In this document: positions 1 to 11,021 of the stretch, piece after piece
Layout of the letters: each line of letters opens with the position of its first letter
Position numbering within the stretch: the stretch's first letter is position 1
Origin: Combretum micranthum
Taxonomy: Eukaryota; Streptophyta; Magnoliopsida; Myrtales; Combretaceae
Length of the DNA: 64,000 nucleotides
Assembly (NCBI GenBank): GCA_024138025.1
Contig: JAMXBD010002244.1
Location: 156,774-220,773 of the forward strand
Direction: 5' to 3'
Made by a program: the position numbers and the translations under genes
Notes under the pieces: generated by a model
Database searches by the model: none
The model's input: the letters and a program-made list of their open reading frames with translations, nothing else
Told to the model about the DNA's origin: nothing

Positions 1-934
1 GCAGATCTAAGAATGCCGAATAGAAGTTTATCCAAGGCAATTCAAATGGGTCAATGAAAATATACTTTAATGTGATTTACACTTGGAAAGGATCAACAAT
101 TAGCCAGAGCAAGTTGTTCTGTAGCAAAACCCCATTACTCGAAACATTTTTAGAATACTCATACCCCTATTCTAGCAGGGTCATCAAGAAAGCAAATCTT
201 TTTGAATCCCATGATGGTGCATTTAATTTGTGGGTCTTAAATTGGATTGGATTAACCGATTACTGTTTTGATTACTGGCTGTGAAAAGAGAAAGTTGAGT
301 ACATTTAAAGGAAAAATATATAAAGCGAAGCAAGAAACTTAATATCAACTGCTTGAACAAATTTCATTTAACTAAACGCAATAGTGACACTTATTGCAAG
401 TGTGAAAATGTTGTCCTTTCTTCTTTCATTTTTATGTTAGGCTATTGCTGACAAAGAGATTCAATGGTAGAAAGTGAATAATAAATTAATAATTGACACC
501 AACTTGTCAAGCACATGCCGGATACATTTATAACTTGAATCCAAGAAACCTTCTGGATGAAGAATCAAAAGGACAACTATATTAAGCAATGCAATGCAAG
601 AGGATTCTCTAAAGAGCAAAGTTGGGGACCAATAGTGGCATAAAAGTTAGGTTGGAAGTAAAAGAGAAAAGAGACGCGTTTTTGCTTTAGGAATGATAAA
701 AAAGATTAACAAAGAAGACACCACAAGACTTTCCCGGTCTGTAAATCGAGGGAGGCGCAAAAAAAAAAAAAGCTGAATATCAGTTAATGAATTCTGATTT
801 CCACTCTGATGATAATTGTTAAAACTAAGAAGAGCTTGAAATGAAATGAAACCCGAATGCAACCTGCCAACACGAATAGAGACAATAAGGCCTAACAATG
901 AAAGAAAGCTCAAAGAGAAAGTGGAATTTCTCAC
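1..934 (-). other. Probable APRR2 intron 1 (incomplete)
   Basis: This AT-rich sequence follows the exon-1 donor on the minus strand. I looked for the expected continuation of the receiver domain and saw no convincing acceptor plus coding segment. Short frames here, including one on the plus strand at 54-284, show no recognisable protein character. The region is best read as the beginning of a long intron that runs off the window. Confidence 0.4.
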
Positions 935-1142
935 CAATATAGTCCATAGCTTCAAGTTTGGATCTTATCTCTGCAGCAGAATTAGTGTCATGATCAAGAA
1001 GAAGGACCCTAAGTCCCTTAGGGAAGTCCTTCCATGCCTGTAGATCATTAGCCGTGCAAACCATAGCTGGTTTGGCATTGCTTCTCAGGTGGACAACATG
1101 CCTCCGACTTTCGCTGCTTTTATCCTCGTCCACTATATATTT
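935..1142 (-). CDS. APRR2: APRR2-like protein, first coding exon (partial gene)
   Basis: Reading the minus strand from an ATG at 1062-1064, the exon encodes [18 protein letters not shown], then [20 protein letters not shown], then AMDYI. This is the start of the receiver-like domain of the APRR2 family: GARP/Myb-type pseudo-response regulators that act in the nucleus and influence chloroplast development and fruit pigmentation in several crops. The exon ends at 935 before a GTGAGA donor (934-933), leaving a G that completes a split codon. A CAG acceptor (1145-1143) precedes base 1142, so 1065-1142 is 5' untranslated leader. A GTG-initiated extension upstream is in frame but is not needed. Later exons (rest of the receiver domain, GARP DNA-binding domain, C-terminus) were not found in bases 1-934 and presumably lie outside the window. 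Family assignment is from recognised similarity; splice sites are seen directly. Confidence 0.8.
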
Positions 1143-1501
1143 CTGGACAATTCAAATAAAAGTAAGGTCAACACATACCCAGAATAAAACAAATAACAAT
1201 AATAAATGGAAAAGAAAAAAAAAGTAAACAATTCACAAAATTATAGCAAGCAAGATCCACTAAAGGATTAAGCCATGAAAAGCATACTAGTTACTGAATT
1301 TCAATAATCCATCTTTGATACTTAAATGCTTTAGCCAAACATATATATATATATAAATATATATATACAGCGAGAGAGAGTATAGGATAGGAAAATCTTG
1401 TGATCTCAAGAGATTATCATTCTTCAAAATTTGGAAGAAATAAAACATAAAAAGCATGGTATATAGTGCAAAGAATAATAAGCATGCTTAATCATATGTA
1501 C

Positions 1502-1570
1502 CTTACAAATCACTGATCCACCTTTTTCTTCAGCTTAAAGTATATCTCTGACAAATTTTTTCAATGATGC
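1502..1570 (-). other. Non-coding 5' leader exon of the APRR2-like gene
   Basis: On the minus strand a clean acceptor (TTTGATCCAG, ending at 1571) and a clean donor (TGTAAG followed by GTACAT, at 1502/1501) bracket a 69-bp segment. It lies about 360 bp upstream of the coding exon, in the same orientation, with an intron-like T-rich stretch before it. No ATG-led frame of note is present, so it is read as a 5' UTR exon. Leader introns are common in this gene family. The exon is an inference from splice-site quality and position. Confidence 0.5.
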
Positions 1571-2812
1571 CTGGATCAAATAAGCATATATGAGCAAAAG
1601 GGTGTAGTAAATGAAGATCTCTCTCAAGATCCCTTATATCACTGTACCACTTTATTTTCTATCCATACAAAAAAACTAATTATATTTTGCAAAAACAATA
1701 ACAAGACAAAATACCCGGAAACCAAACTCATACATATGACAGCATAGCTTGAATTGGACCAACTAGACACAAATGAGAGGGTACAGGGTCTTTCTTGGTT
1801 TTGAAACAAACTTGGAAAAGAAGATATGTTTATAATAATGATAATAAGGAAGACTCGTATAACAAGAGCAAACAAAAAAGAAAAAAAAGACAGGAAACTG
1901 GCTTACTTAGGACATTAAGGATGTAACAAGACTCTCTAGAACTTTATGGTGTTTTAAAAATTTTTTGACAGAAACAATGACCATGAAGTGAAAACCTCAC
2001 TTATTTATCCTAGTTACAACAAGTCTGGTTTTATTCGCAGGTTACTCCTACCTTTGGTTGTATAGATTTAGTATAGGTCTTTGTCTTCCCTTAGAGAGAG
2101 AGAGAGGGAGGGAGGGGGGGAGGGAGAGAGAGGGAGGGAGGGAAGTGGGGAGAGAGAGAGGGAGTAGAACAGTAAGCGTAAATGAATGAATATGGTGTAT
2201 CTAGACTTCAATTCATGGTATGTGTTTTTGGAGTTTTTACCAGTAAGAATATGGTGTATGTGAGCATTGAATGAAACTGAACACTTGACATCGGTTATTT
2301 ATCTGCATGGATGATGTAATTTCTCACTATATTTTTGTATTTGTAATTTATTTATATTATATTTTTATAATTAATTTATGAATAAAATTATTAATTTTTT
2401 ATTAATATTTATTTTTAAATAAATATTTATTTAAAAATAATAAAATATAGATTTTATATATATATATATATATAAAATGTGAAGAAATGCATAAAGATTT
2501 CTAAAGTTAAAAGATGGTCTTATACAGATACGCCGATGTACAGAAGCTACCGTAGGATACAGGTTTGTATTTTCAACTCATGTTTATTAAATAAATAAAT
2601 AAATATATTATTACTGGTTTCAGTCCCTTCCTCAGATCATTTTTCGCTTCAGCTAGGCTTCCTTACGTCATTAAGACATTAATTACTTCCTTTTTACTCC
2701 CCAATGACTTTACAGACATACATACCCTACCACATACGGCTAGGCTTCCTTACGTCATTCTTCTTTTTATTTTTTTATGCCCTAACGAGACAAACGAGAC
2801 ACTACCTCTTTT
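1571..2812. other. Upstream/leader region of the APRR2-like gene, with GA-rich tract
   Basis: No coding sequence is seen. The region contains a purine tract of GA, GGGA and GGGGG runs at about 2092-2166, AT dinucleotide runs near 2455-2475, and short repeats of the TAGGCTTCCTTACGTCATT type at about 2654-2672 and 2741-2759. The latter are two near-identical 19-mers about 87 bp apart containing a TACGTCA core that resembles a bZIP-binding ACGT element. The region probably holds the promoter and first leader exon of the minus-strand gene, but I could not fix a transcription start. Confidence 0.35.
2654..2759. promoter_or_regulatory. Duplicated TACGTCAT-containing 19-mer
   Basis: The 19-base string TAGGCTTCCTTACGTCATT occurs at about 2654-2672 and again at 2741-2759, in the interval between the minus-strand APRR2-like gene and the plus-strand transit-peptide-like frame. 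The ACGTCA core is the classical bZIP (TGA/CREB-like) recognition core. Placement between two divergent gene starts makes a regulatory role plausible, but function is inferred only from the motif. Confidence 0.35.
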
Positions 2813-3107
2813 ATGGTAAAGCTCTCTCTCTCTAGTCTAGCCCCCTCCCCTTCTCTCTCTCTAAAATTTGGTAGCAACAGTATTAGTTTTAATTGCAGGC
2901 GCCGTTCTCCTTCCTCGCACTCCTCCCTAGCACCCCCCCCACCCCTCCTCTCTCTCTCTCGTTTGAATTATGGCAGCATTCGTGGTAGAATTCTAGCATC
3001 AAGTAGGTGTCAAAACGCACGTGGACAATGAAGACTTACCTCAGGGAAACGAGCTTTTAGAAGCCATCCGAAGAAGCTGGGATAGTAGTTTTCCCACAGA
3101 ATGAGCG
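2813..3107 (+). pseudogene. Plastid transit-peptide-like first exon, possibly frameshifted
   Basis: An ATG at 2813 opens a 72-residue frame rich in Ser, Pro, Leu and Arg with almost no acidic residues (MVKLSLSSLAPSPSLSLKFG at the start, SIRGRILASS near the end), the composition of a chloroplast transit peptide. It stops at 3031. In the next frame, from about 3012, the sequence reads on as HVDNEDLPQGNELLEAIRR and SWDSSFPTE before a TGA at 3105-3107. That stretch looks like mature protein. A single-base difference in the AAAA run at 3012-3015 would separate the two, so this may be a frameshifted gene copy. Alternatively AG/GT at 3006/3007 is a splice donor and the downstream frame is chance. 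CT-rich sequence precedes and follows the ATG. The protein family is not recognised. Confidence 0.35.
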
Positions 3108-3164
3108 CTGCCTTGTTTCTTGTTTTTAATTTTTCTTTTCTTTCTTTTTTTACCTTAACAGTGG

Positions 3165-3331
3165 TGCGTTCAAACCCGGCTGATCCGGCCAGGTCAATCG
3201 GTTCACGGTTGAACCGTCCGGGTCATACCGGTTCAATTTAAAAACTGGTTTTATCAGACCGATCCGCCTTTAACACTGTTCTGACTGAGTCGGGCCGAAC
3301 CGGTCGTCCGGGCCGATTTCGACAATATTGG
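3165..3331. repeat. GC-rich CCGGTT/AACCGG repeat block
   Basis: This block is markedly richer in G+C than its surroundings. It is built from short direct and inverted copies of GGTTCAA, AACCGG, CCGGTT and GGTCG. Such motif clusters are typical of subterminal regions of plant DNA transposons (hAT or CACTA type), and many plant genomes carry similar blocks. No matching second end, TIR or target duplication could be fixed, so it is listed as an unclassified transposon fragment. Confidence 0.4.
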
Positions 3332-4995
3332 TACATACTAAAGCTGCGACAAAAGGTTTCACCTCACCTTGCTCAGACTGGCGTGGGGTTTCCACTAACT
3401 ATACATTGTTTTGCATGTGTGTAAATGTGTGGTATGCAGAAATAAATGCTCTTCTGGTTTTTAATTTGATTGGTATTTATTTAGTGGCAGATGTTTGCCA
3501 AAAACAGATTAAAAAAATATAAAAACTTTATTATTGGTGTGTGAATGAAAATTTTATACTCTTATAATTTTTTTAATGAGGTCAATTTTGTTGACTAAGG
3601 ATGTGTTTGGTGCTGTTTGTTTTTTTTTTTTTTTTATTAATTTGAATCTAATCATACAACACTTTTTGGTTTGTAATTATTTTGAACCCAAAGGAAATAG
3701 TTCGGTATGTTGAGTTTGTGATCTAAACAGCTCTTCATTCTTAATATAAAAATACATACTATAAAAAAATTCAGATATATAGTTTTTATTATCGATATAA
3801 ATATGAATAATAATATTTAAAATTAATTATTTACTAAAATAAATATGTAATGCTTATAGTGAGAAAAAATTACATTCATCATAAAATTACTATTATATCA
3901 AACTATAATGATATACTAAACTCAACAAAATAAAAATTTGTCATCCTAAAATGTGGTGTAAATTTTAATTTGCTTTAAACTTTGAATTAATATTCTCTTA
4001 ATTATATAAACCAATAAAATATTAAGTAATAGAAGTGGATTAATTAGTAATACAAAGAGGAAAAAAAGAATGTTTAGAACACTAGATGTTAATTTTTTAA
4101 AAAAAAAATTATATTATTTGAAGACACATCAAAACAACTAATACATGATATGACTATTCTAATTTTACTTTCATGAAAAATACATATATAAACAAAAAAT
4201 TCTAAAAATATTCAATTTTTCAAATAAAATAATTTAAGATAAAAAATAGTATGTTTGAATTTTTTTTTTAAATTTTAAAAAGGATCTATTTGATTGAAGA
4301 CCTCAAACCAAAATGCGACCCAAACCGTTTTGAAAAGAAACCAAAATTCCAATACAGTTTTGCCTGGTCTTGTTTGGTTCATGGTTCGCGGTTCGCAATT
4401 TTGTCAGTTCATTTGCACAATTTTATTATTGGCTATCTAACAATTTATATTCGTATTTAATTATATTTACACAACTAAAATACTTAAGATATCAATTATT
4501 ATATATATTTTAATGTTTTAATATTCAAATCAATGATTGGATGGGCTTTTTGTGTGGACCATAAAAGTTTTCATATATACAGACTACATATAGGTCATAT
4601 GTATATTAGATAAAAATATTAATCATATATATTTAAATGAAAAGCTAACAATTAATTAAATAACCCAACTGCACCAGTTTAGACCGGTATTTTCATTTAA
4701 AGAAGAAAATCGCTTATGCCAAAGAGTCAAAGTGCCATTTCTAAAAATATCAATAGAGGTCAGGGAAAATAATTTCCATTTTCAAATAGGGAAAATAATA
4801 TCATAAGCCGCTAGTATTTGTATTAATCTGATACCACAACAATAATATTTTGAAAATAGAAAACGCTTTAACTGTTAAAAAAAATTATTGAAAATATATA
4901 TGTATATATGGAAAACATTTTGTTTCCCACCAACAATATAATTTCCTCATATGAAAAAAGTGAGAAATTGAATATATTCCATTCACACCATATAA
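3332..4995. other. AT-rich intergenic DNA
   Basis: Long A/T runs and short, uninformative frames. One local feature is a block at about 4290-4410 with repeated AAACC and GGTTCGCGGTTCGC motifs, possibly another transposon end. No gene is supported. Confidence 0.5.
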
Positions 4996-5260
4996 GTATG
5001 TTTGGTTCAATGAAATAGAATTGGTATTCCAACTTTATTACTAGCTGAATATCTATTATTTTGTTTTGTTTATAAAAAATTTTATCAAAAGAATATATAT
5101 ATTCCGTACAATACAAAATAGATGAGGAATCCATATTCTTTCTTTTATTGGGAGAATGACTTTTTCTGATCAAAAAGTATGTTTTATTTCGAAAAATCCT
5201 CAAATATAAAATAAGGAATTACTATTTATTTCTAGTGTTATTCCTTTGGTAAACCAAACC
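4996..5260. mobile_element. PIF/Harbinger (Tourist)-like MITE
   Basis: The element begins GTATGTTTGGTTCAATG and ends with GGTAAACCAAACC, whose complement is GGTTTGGTTTACC, so the termini are imperfect inverted repeats. Both sides carry the trinucleotide TAA (4993-4995 and 5261-5263), matching the 3-bp TWA target duplication of Harbinger elements. The interior is non-coding, AT-rich and about 265 bp, typical of a Tourist-type MITE. The minus-strand frame inside it is not a gene. Confidence 0.55.
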
Positions 5261-5288
5261 TAAGGAATAGGTCTTGACAATTTTGCTC

Positions 5289-5468
5289 CGTAGAAGATGT
5301 GGTACTTCAAGAGTATGTTTGCTCTGCATGGTTTGATCCAACTTAAGATATGAGTTTGGAAGATGAAAGACTGAGGTATTTTGATGAGAAATCGCCACTT
5401 GATTTGCAAATCAATCAACTGACCTTCCAAAGTGGATCGATCGATACAATTTCCCTTATAATGACTTT
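5289..5468 (+). pseudogene. Unrecognised protein-like exon remnant with in-frame stop
   Basis: From about 5295 one frame reads EDVVLQEYVCSAWFDPT, a TAA stop at 5344-5346, then DMSLEDERLRYFDEKSP and LDLQINQLTFQSGSID before losing protein character. Amino-acid composition is balanced and unlike the hydrophobic, Phe/Ile-rich chance frames around it. It is preceded by a possible acceptor (CTCCGTAG). This may be a broken exon or gene fragment. I do not recognise the family and assign no function. Confidence 0.3.
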
Positions 5469-5473
5469 CAGCA

Positions 5474-6145
5474 TATCCTATTTGATCCTGTTTCCCATTT
5501 CATGTTCATACCTATTTTCTACTTTCTTATTTTCTTTTCTTGGTTTCTACTCTACTTTGGTTTTATACACAAGTGATTAGTTTTTTACCTGAATTCTGAT
5601 TAGCTCCTCTGTTGAAATTGGGAGAAAGAATTTTGTAACAAAATGTAGGCTCTGATGGAAAAGTTTCGAGTCAATCATTATTGTTGAGCTTGTCGTATTT
5701 TGATTTAAGTTTTTTAAACTAGTTTTTATTGTATACTCTTTTGATTTATACTAGCTTATCAACCCATTTTTGCTTCTCATTTTTTGCCCTAATAAGGATT
5801 TTCTACTTATAATATTTGTGATACGTCTTTTTTCTAATATCACTATAACATTTTGTTATCTTATGTGATTCATCTATTTATTATTACTAGGGAATATTTC
5901 CTTATGAACTCTACAATTTTTATTTTTAGAAAATTCCATCCAATATTCACTACCTACTACGTAGTATAACTGTTAAATTGTTTTTGTTGTGCGTGTGCTG
6001 TCTTCCTCTCCTCCTCTATATGTAATTGCTCAATAGGTTTTTGTTTTTTCCCTTATTATCTTCACATTTTTTAATAAGAAGATTCCATTTAGTTTCTCAT
6101 CTTATAATTTAATTATACTATTATACTAATTTTTACACATACACC
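5474..6145. other. T-rich intergenic DNA
   Basis: Pyrimidine- and T-rich plus strand with no supported reading frame. It could be transcribed downstream sequence of the 5289-5468 remnant, but nothing in it proves this. Confidence 0.4.
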
Positions 6146-6555
6146 TAGGATTACAAACAAGTCAAATCGAAATAGTACAATATTAATCTTAGCTCAGTAT
6201 TTCAAAGCTCGAGTTTGATCAAGTTTAAGATTTTAATTTCGAGTTCGACTCAAAGTAATGCTATATAATCTCGAACTCGATTCGACTAAGTTCATTTAGG
6301 CTAAATTTATTAAAAAATATATTTTTTTAATCTAATTAAAATAATATTAATATATAAACTAGGTCAAATTTGATTAATATTTACACTCGACTCGAGATTA
6401 ATTAGGCTCGCAAGTTAATCGAGTTAAACTATGAAACTCAAGTTCAGCTCAATAAACTCAAGTAGCTTGAATTTGAGCTCGACTCAAACATTTTTGAATT
6501 AAATATCAAGCTAAATTCGAATAGTTTATAAATCATTGATTCATTTGCAGCCCTA
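6146..6555. mobile_element. hAT-like MITE with TAGGxxT(A/G)CAAA termini
   Basis: The left end TAGGATTACAAACAAGTCAA pairs with the complement of the right end, TAGGGCTGCAAATGAATCAA, giving about 20-bp imperfect terminal inverted repeats. The inside is dense in ACTCGA, CTCGAG, GAGCTCGACTC and TCGAGTT motifs. This is the well-known plant hAT-derived MITE style in which subterminal copies of ACTCGA/GAGCTCGA flank an AT-rich core. The 8-bp flanks (CATACACC and AGTATCCC) share four positions, consistent with a decayed target duplication. No transposase is encoded. Confidence 0.55.
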
Positions 6556-6563
6556 AGTATCCC

Positions 6564-9500
6564 ACTATTAGTCTTTGGTAAAATGGATTTTCTAAGTTTC
6601 CAGATTTTCATTTTGATTAATGAATAACAACAACTACCAGTTAATACTTGACGTTGTAGAAATTACAATTTGAATTTCACTTTACACAATGAGTTTTATT
6701 TTACTGGCTCATCATTCCCATTATCATTTCATAATTTATGAAACAAAACACCAAGCACACCCACGAGCTTTTAAACCTTTTTTCAGTCACTTTATGGCAA
6801 AAGGTACAACCGCATTATGAGTTGGGATAGTGATGATCAATTCAACAAAAGCTTTAACCCTTTATTACCTTTGAACTCCTTGAATTGGATGGAATGAGGA
6901 CTGCCTTTTTCTAACCCAAATTGATTCCACATGATTGTCTATTATGGTTTTGCCCTGCCCGAGGCCCTAGGGCTTTGATTCCTCTCGTATCCTAACATTT
7001 AACACGAGCATTTCTTCCTTTTTTGGTTCACCCACCCTTCACTGCTGATAATTAATTGAAAAAACGTAAATAATGACCGGAGAAGGAGAGTTAAAAAATA
7101 TAACTTTTGCATTAGCAAAGTTAAAAGTTTGAAAATATATATATATATATATATATATCAGTAAAGCATATATATTTTATATGATTTTAGAAAAGATACT
7201 ATTTTATACTGATATTAAAACTAAGCAAAGAAATTAAACCAAAGCATATAGATTGGTTTGGTATTGCAAGTCTTATATACATCAACTAAATTTGAAAGTA
7301 AGCATTTAAATGGTTTTGCGTCTACTTATATTAAAACAATAAACTTGGACTCATAAACAATTATTGCGATTTTAATTTGGCCAAAATAAAATACTTATTA
7401 CTCATAGGAGTGAGTAAAATCGGACAAAGGCCAAGCTAATCAGTTTCTTTTCTTTCTTTTTTTTTTTTTTTTTCATGAACACTCTAAACCCATTAAACGA
7501 CATATGTGCACTATTGTTATTAAAAAGAATAAATTTGCCTCATACAAAAGTTGTGTTTCTCAATCCAAAAATTGTATTCTTTGCAGTTATTATTTCTATT
7601 TTTTAAATTATATTATTTTCAATTTTCAAAATTTCCTATCATTTTAATCTTCCTTAGTTTTTTTTTTTATTCTTTTAGCTTAGTTTTTTTCCTTTTTTCT
7701 TTTTTTTAGGTGAGAAAATTGGGAAACTTACAACATAATATATATATATATGTATGTATATATATAAGAGAAATGACCCACTTGCAACATAGTCAAAATC
7801 ACTGCCTAAACTTTGAGAGTTTTTGTTTTTTCCTCCAAATTAACATCTAATTTTAGAATTTGGCAAATGTCCTACACAATCAAATTTTGACTTGTTAAAT
7901 TTATTATCCAATTTACGATTATAGTCTACAACCGGGGGTAATTTTCCATGTCATCTGCCCTAGTATTAATATATATACTGAGATAGTAAAATCAATGAGT
8001 AAAAATTCTGTATGGTATAATTGTTAGAAATTTCAATCTTCAAGTGTAATATATTGATTAGGTACCACCTTTAACAGCTTTAAACTTCAAGTTTAAAACA
8101 CAGTAAATTCATGCAGCAATAATGATATTATTGCTAGAAGTTTAAAAGAAATCTTGTCTTAAACATAGGAAATTAGGAAAAGTAGGATTTTAATCCTTAA
8201 CATTGTACTAGTTGGATGCTAAACTTTTTATTTTTGTTTATAATTGAATCATCATGATTAAATATTTTGCACTTTAGATGATAAACATTTGTACTCAATT
8301 GTTTAATTTACTCATACGTTGAATTACAATAAATGAAAATAAAACTAAGACATCAACTTATGATGGAAAATTTATTTTCGAACGGCATGAAAAAGGAGAA
8401 AAAAGGGTTTGAATTTAATTAGGATTCTCATACCATAGAACTGAAAAATATAGATTCCATTTCCACATGGTATATCCTTTATCTTAAGAGACCTATGACG
8501 GTTTACTTTGTTGACAACAAGCATGTTGCGTGGAGAAAGTATATCCTTTGGGTTTGAGATGAATTATATCTGATTATGAAGTGCAGTGATGCACTATCAA
8601 GTGAAATTTGCTCCATATTGCTGAAAATTTGAAAATGGGACAAGGGTTTGACATGAAATTACCTTGTGTGTGTGTATATATATATGAGTAAATTGTACAT
8701 GTATCTCTTTATATTTTTTTTCTATGTACATTTAGTTTGCTTATCTTCAAAATTAAGTGTTTTAATCTCCAAATCTTCAAAAAAACAATAGATATTCCAT
8801 TCCCTAATAAACATTTTGCCTCTTGAAATGATAAATAGTAGCTTTAATATTTTAAATTATTTGATTTAATGGTAAAATAGTAAAATAGAAGTAAAAAAAT
8901 TATAAAAATTTAAGATCGTTAATTTTTCAAAATAATGGTAATCTTATTTTTTTTTTCTAATTGACATTTTTCAGCATAGTTGTTGGATAACTACTAGTCT
9001 ACTACCAATGCCAAGCAACTATTACATTTATCTTCCCCCAGCACTTGGTGGTAGAAGTTACTAGCAATTCCAAAGTATCATATTTCGAGGCTAGTATAAT
9101 AACATTAAATAGTTCCAATAATTTGATTGTGACAAAAAAAAAAAAAAAAAATCTCGCAAAGTTACTACCACTATTTCATGCAAACTACGATTATACGTAG
9201 GATTGAATCTATATTTGATAAGTAATTCAATTTAAAGTTGAAATTGACACCAAATTAAAAGATAAAGACTAAGGAATCTAAATTGGAGATAGATGAAACT
9301 TGTAAGAGAAAATCTCCATACAATCATTTGGAAAATATATAGGATAAACTTGTTAAAGCCATCCCAATAAAGACTAGATAACCACCCCAATGTCCACTGC
9401 CGCTGCCTGTCCAACTCCCCTCTTCGGTCAACCAAACTTGACAGGGGTAACTCGTACAAACCCTCCGTTTGGGCTTTTGTTGGAAATTCTGTTAAAATAA

Positions 9501-10612
9501 AAGAATTTTTGAAGAAGAACCAAGGACGGTATCTTTACATGATGGAAAGACCAATATACTTCGTTATTTTATAATTAGGAGTACAGATTTCTATATTACA
9601 AACCAACAGTAATTATATGATTGCAATTGCTTGTTGATTATACGTTTCTGGTTTAGAATTTGATTGATTAATTCATATTTGATGAATTAACATTGCTATG
9701 TGATTATTTATACTTGGTTACAAAAGTGCAAAAACATTAGATTGGTTATAGGCCACATATTTAAAATGTCATCCTAAAATCTCACTATATGTGCCCTTTT
9801 TTTTTCAAAGATCATATTTTGGAGCCTGCCCTATACGTATCATATTGTCAAAATGATATCTTAGAATCTACACCTTATATGCCATAAATTAAGCTTATCT
9901 AAAACCCCCATGCAATATTTGCAAAACTGTTCAAAGATTTCATCGATATGCGAAATCCAAATTTTTAAAATTGTCCACAGTACATAGTTATTCTCTATTC
10001 TGAATGCATGTAGGTTCCCACATATGAAACTTTTGGAGTGCATAAGTGCCAATGCATGTTTCCAATGTTTGCATCCAATTATAGATGTTGTCATGTGTTT
10101 GGAGGTAAGGTATGGGTTCAAACGTGAGAGATTGCTCAGGGTACATAGGTACAATGGGGGGTTTGTAGTTTTAAAACTACCATGAACTTCATCCAATTGA
10201 TGTGTGTTTTTGCTATAGTCATATTCATTTTTAATTAAAGTGTGTTCCATTGATTGATTATTTGTTGCATTAGTTTGATTAATCACGTGATTTAGCATTA
10301 TGTGTTTTTTATGCAATAAAATTTACTAGGCTTTATGGTTCACCCTTTTGGGATTTAATGCTCAAGCATTTGATCATACTATAACCAAGAAACTTATGTT
10401 TACTTTAAATTTAAGATCACATCCTTCCTTGTTGATGTACATGCTAGAGTTTATTTACAAAACGATGTATCAATAGCAGGAATTGAAAGATTTATATAGC
10501 ATTTATGAATTTTAGTAGCAAATTCTAGACCTTGCATGCATTTACTTTGATAGGGGCATGCAACGAAGTTGTTGCACTCTTGTTCTTAGGGCTTGCCATC
10601 CAACCTAAGGGT
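6564..10612. other. AT-rich intergenic DNA, no gene seen
   Basis: Four kilobases of AT-rich sequence with AT dinucleotide tracts at about 7137-7159 and 7738-7766, a poly-T at 7449-7473 and a poly-A at about 9135-9151. The longest frame (151 codons, minus strand, 9861-10316) has no recognised domain and no convincing splice or start context, so it is not called. Confidence 0.5.
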
Positions 10613-11016
10613 TAATATCACGAATAATACATAAACTTTAAAATTTATCAATTTAGTATCTAATCTTTAAAACTGATCAATTTAATACCTGAATTTTTTT
10701 TTTTTTTTTTGCGCACTCCAACAATACCTCTATCAAGTTTTTTTAGATATTAAATTGATCAATTTTAAAGATTTTTAGATACTAAATTGATTAATTTCAA
10801 AGTTTAGATACTAAATTGACCAATTTTAACGTTCAAGTATCTACTTGTATATTTTGACAAATTTTGAATGCCATTCATGACATTATTCCTCTACTTTAAA
10901 TCACCACTAAAAGTTATAGATGCAAAGAACCATCATCTAAGTATCATGTGCTTTGGTGTGATCTACACATTTCACGCATCAAAGTTTAGATACTGAATTA
11001 ATCAATCTCAAAGTTC
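10613..11016. repeat. Foldback-like repeat built on an ATACTAAATTGAT unit
   Basis: The unit GATACTAAATTGATCAATTT occurs in near-copies starting at 10746, 10778 and 10807 (spacings 32 and 29 bp), and in inverted orientation at about 10650-10690 (ATCAATTTAGTATC). A poly-T tract separates the inverted arms. This resembles plant MULE/foldback-type elements that begin GGGTTAATATCACGAA; here GGTTAATATCACGAA starts at 10611. The right-hand part was later split by the gypsy element at 11022. Confidence 0.4.
10816..10980. repeat. Direct duplication, left copy (flanks the 11022-16463 element)
   Basis: This ~165-bp segment (TTGTATATTTTGACAAA... CATGTGCTTTGGTGTGA) is repeated at 16469-16615 with the same order of motifs. 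The second copy begins just before the retroelement at about 10998-11021 and continues after it. The duplication is therefore older than the insertion. Confidence 0.6.
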
Positions 11017-11021
11017 AGATA

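Noticed and set aside
9861..10316. 151-codon minus-strand open frame
   Set aside because: No recognised domain, no splice or promoter context, and residue composition (many Asn, His, Ile, Leu) typical of chance frames in AT-rich DNA.
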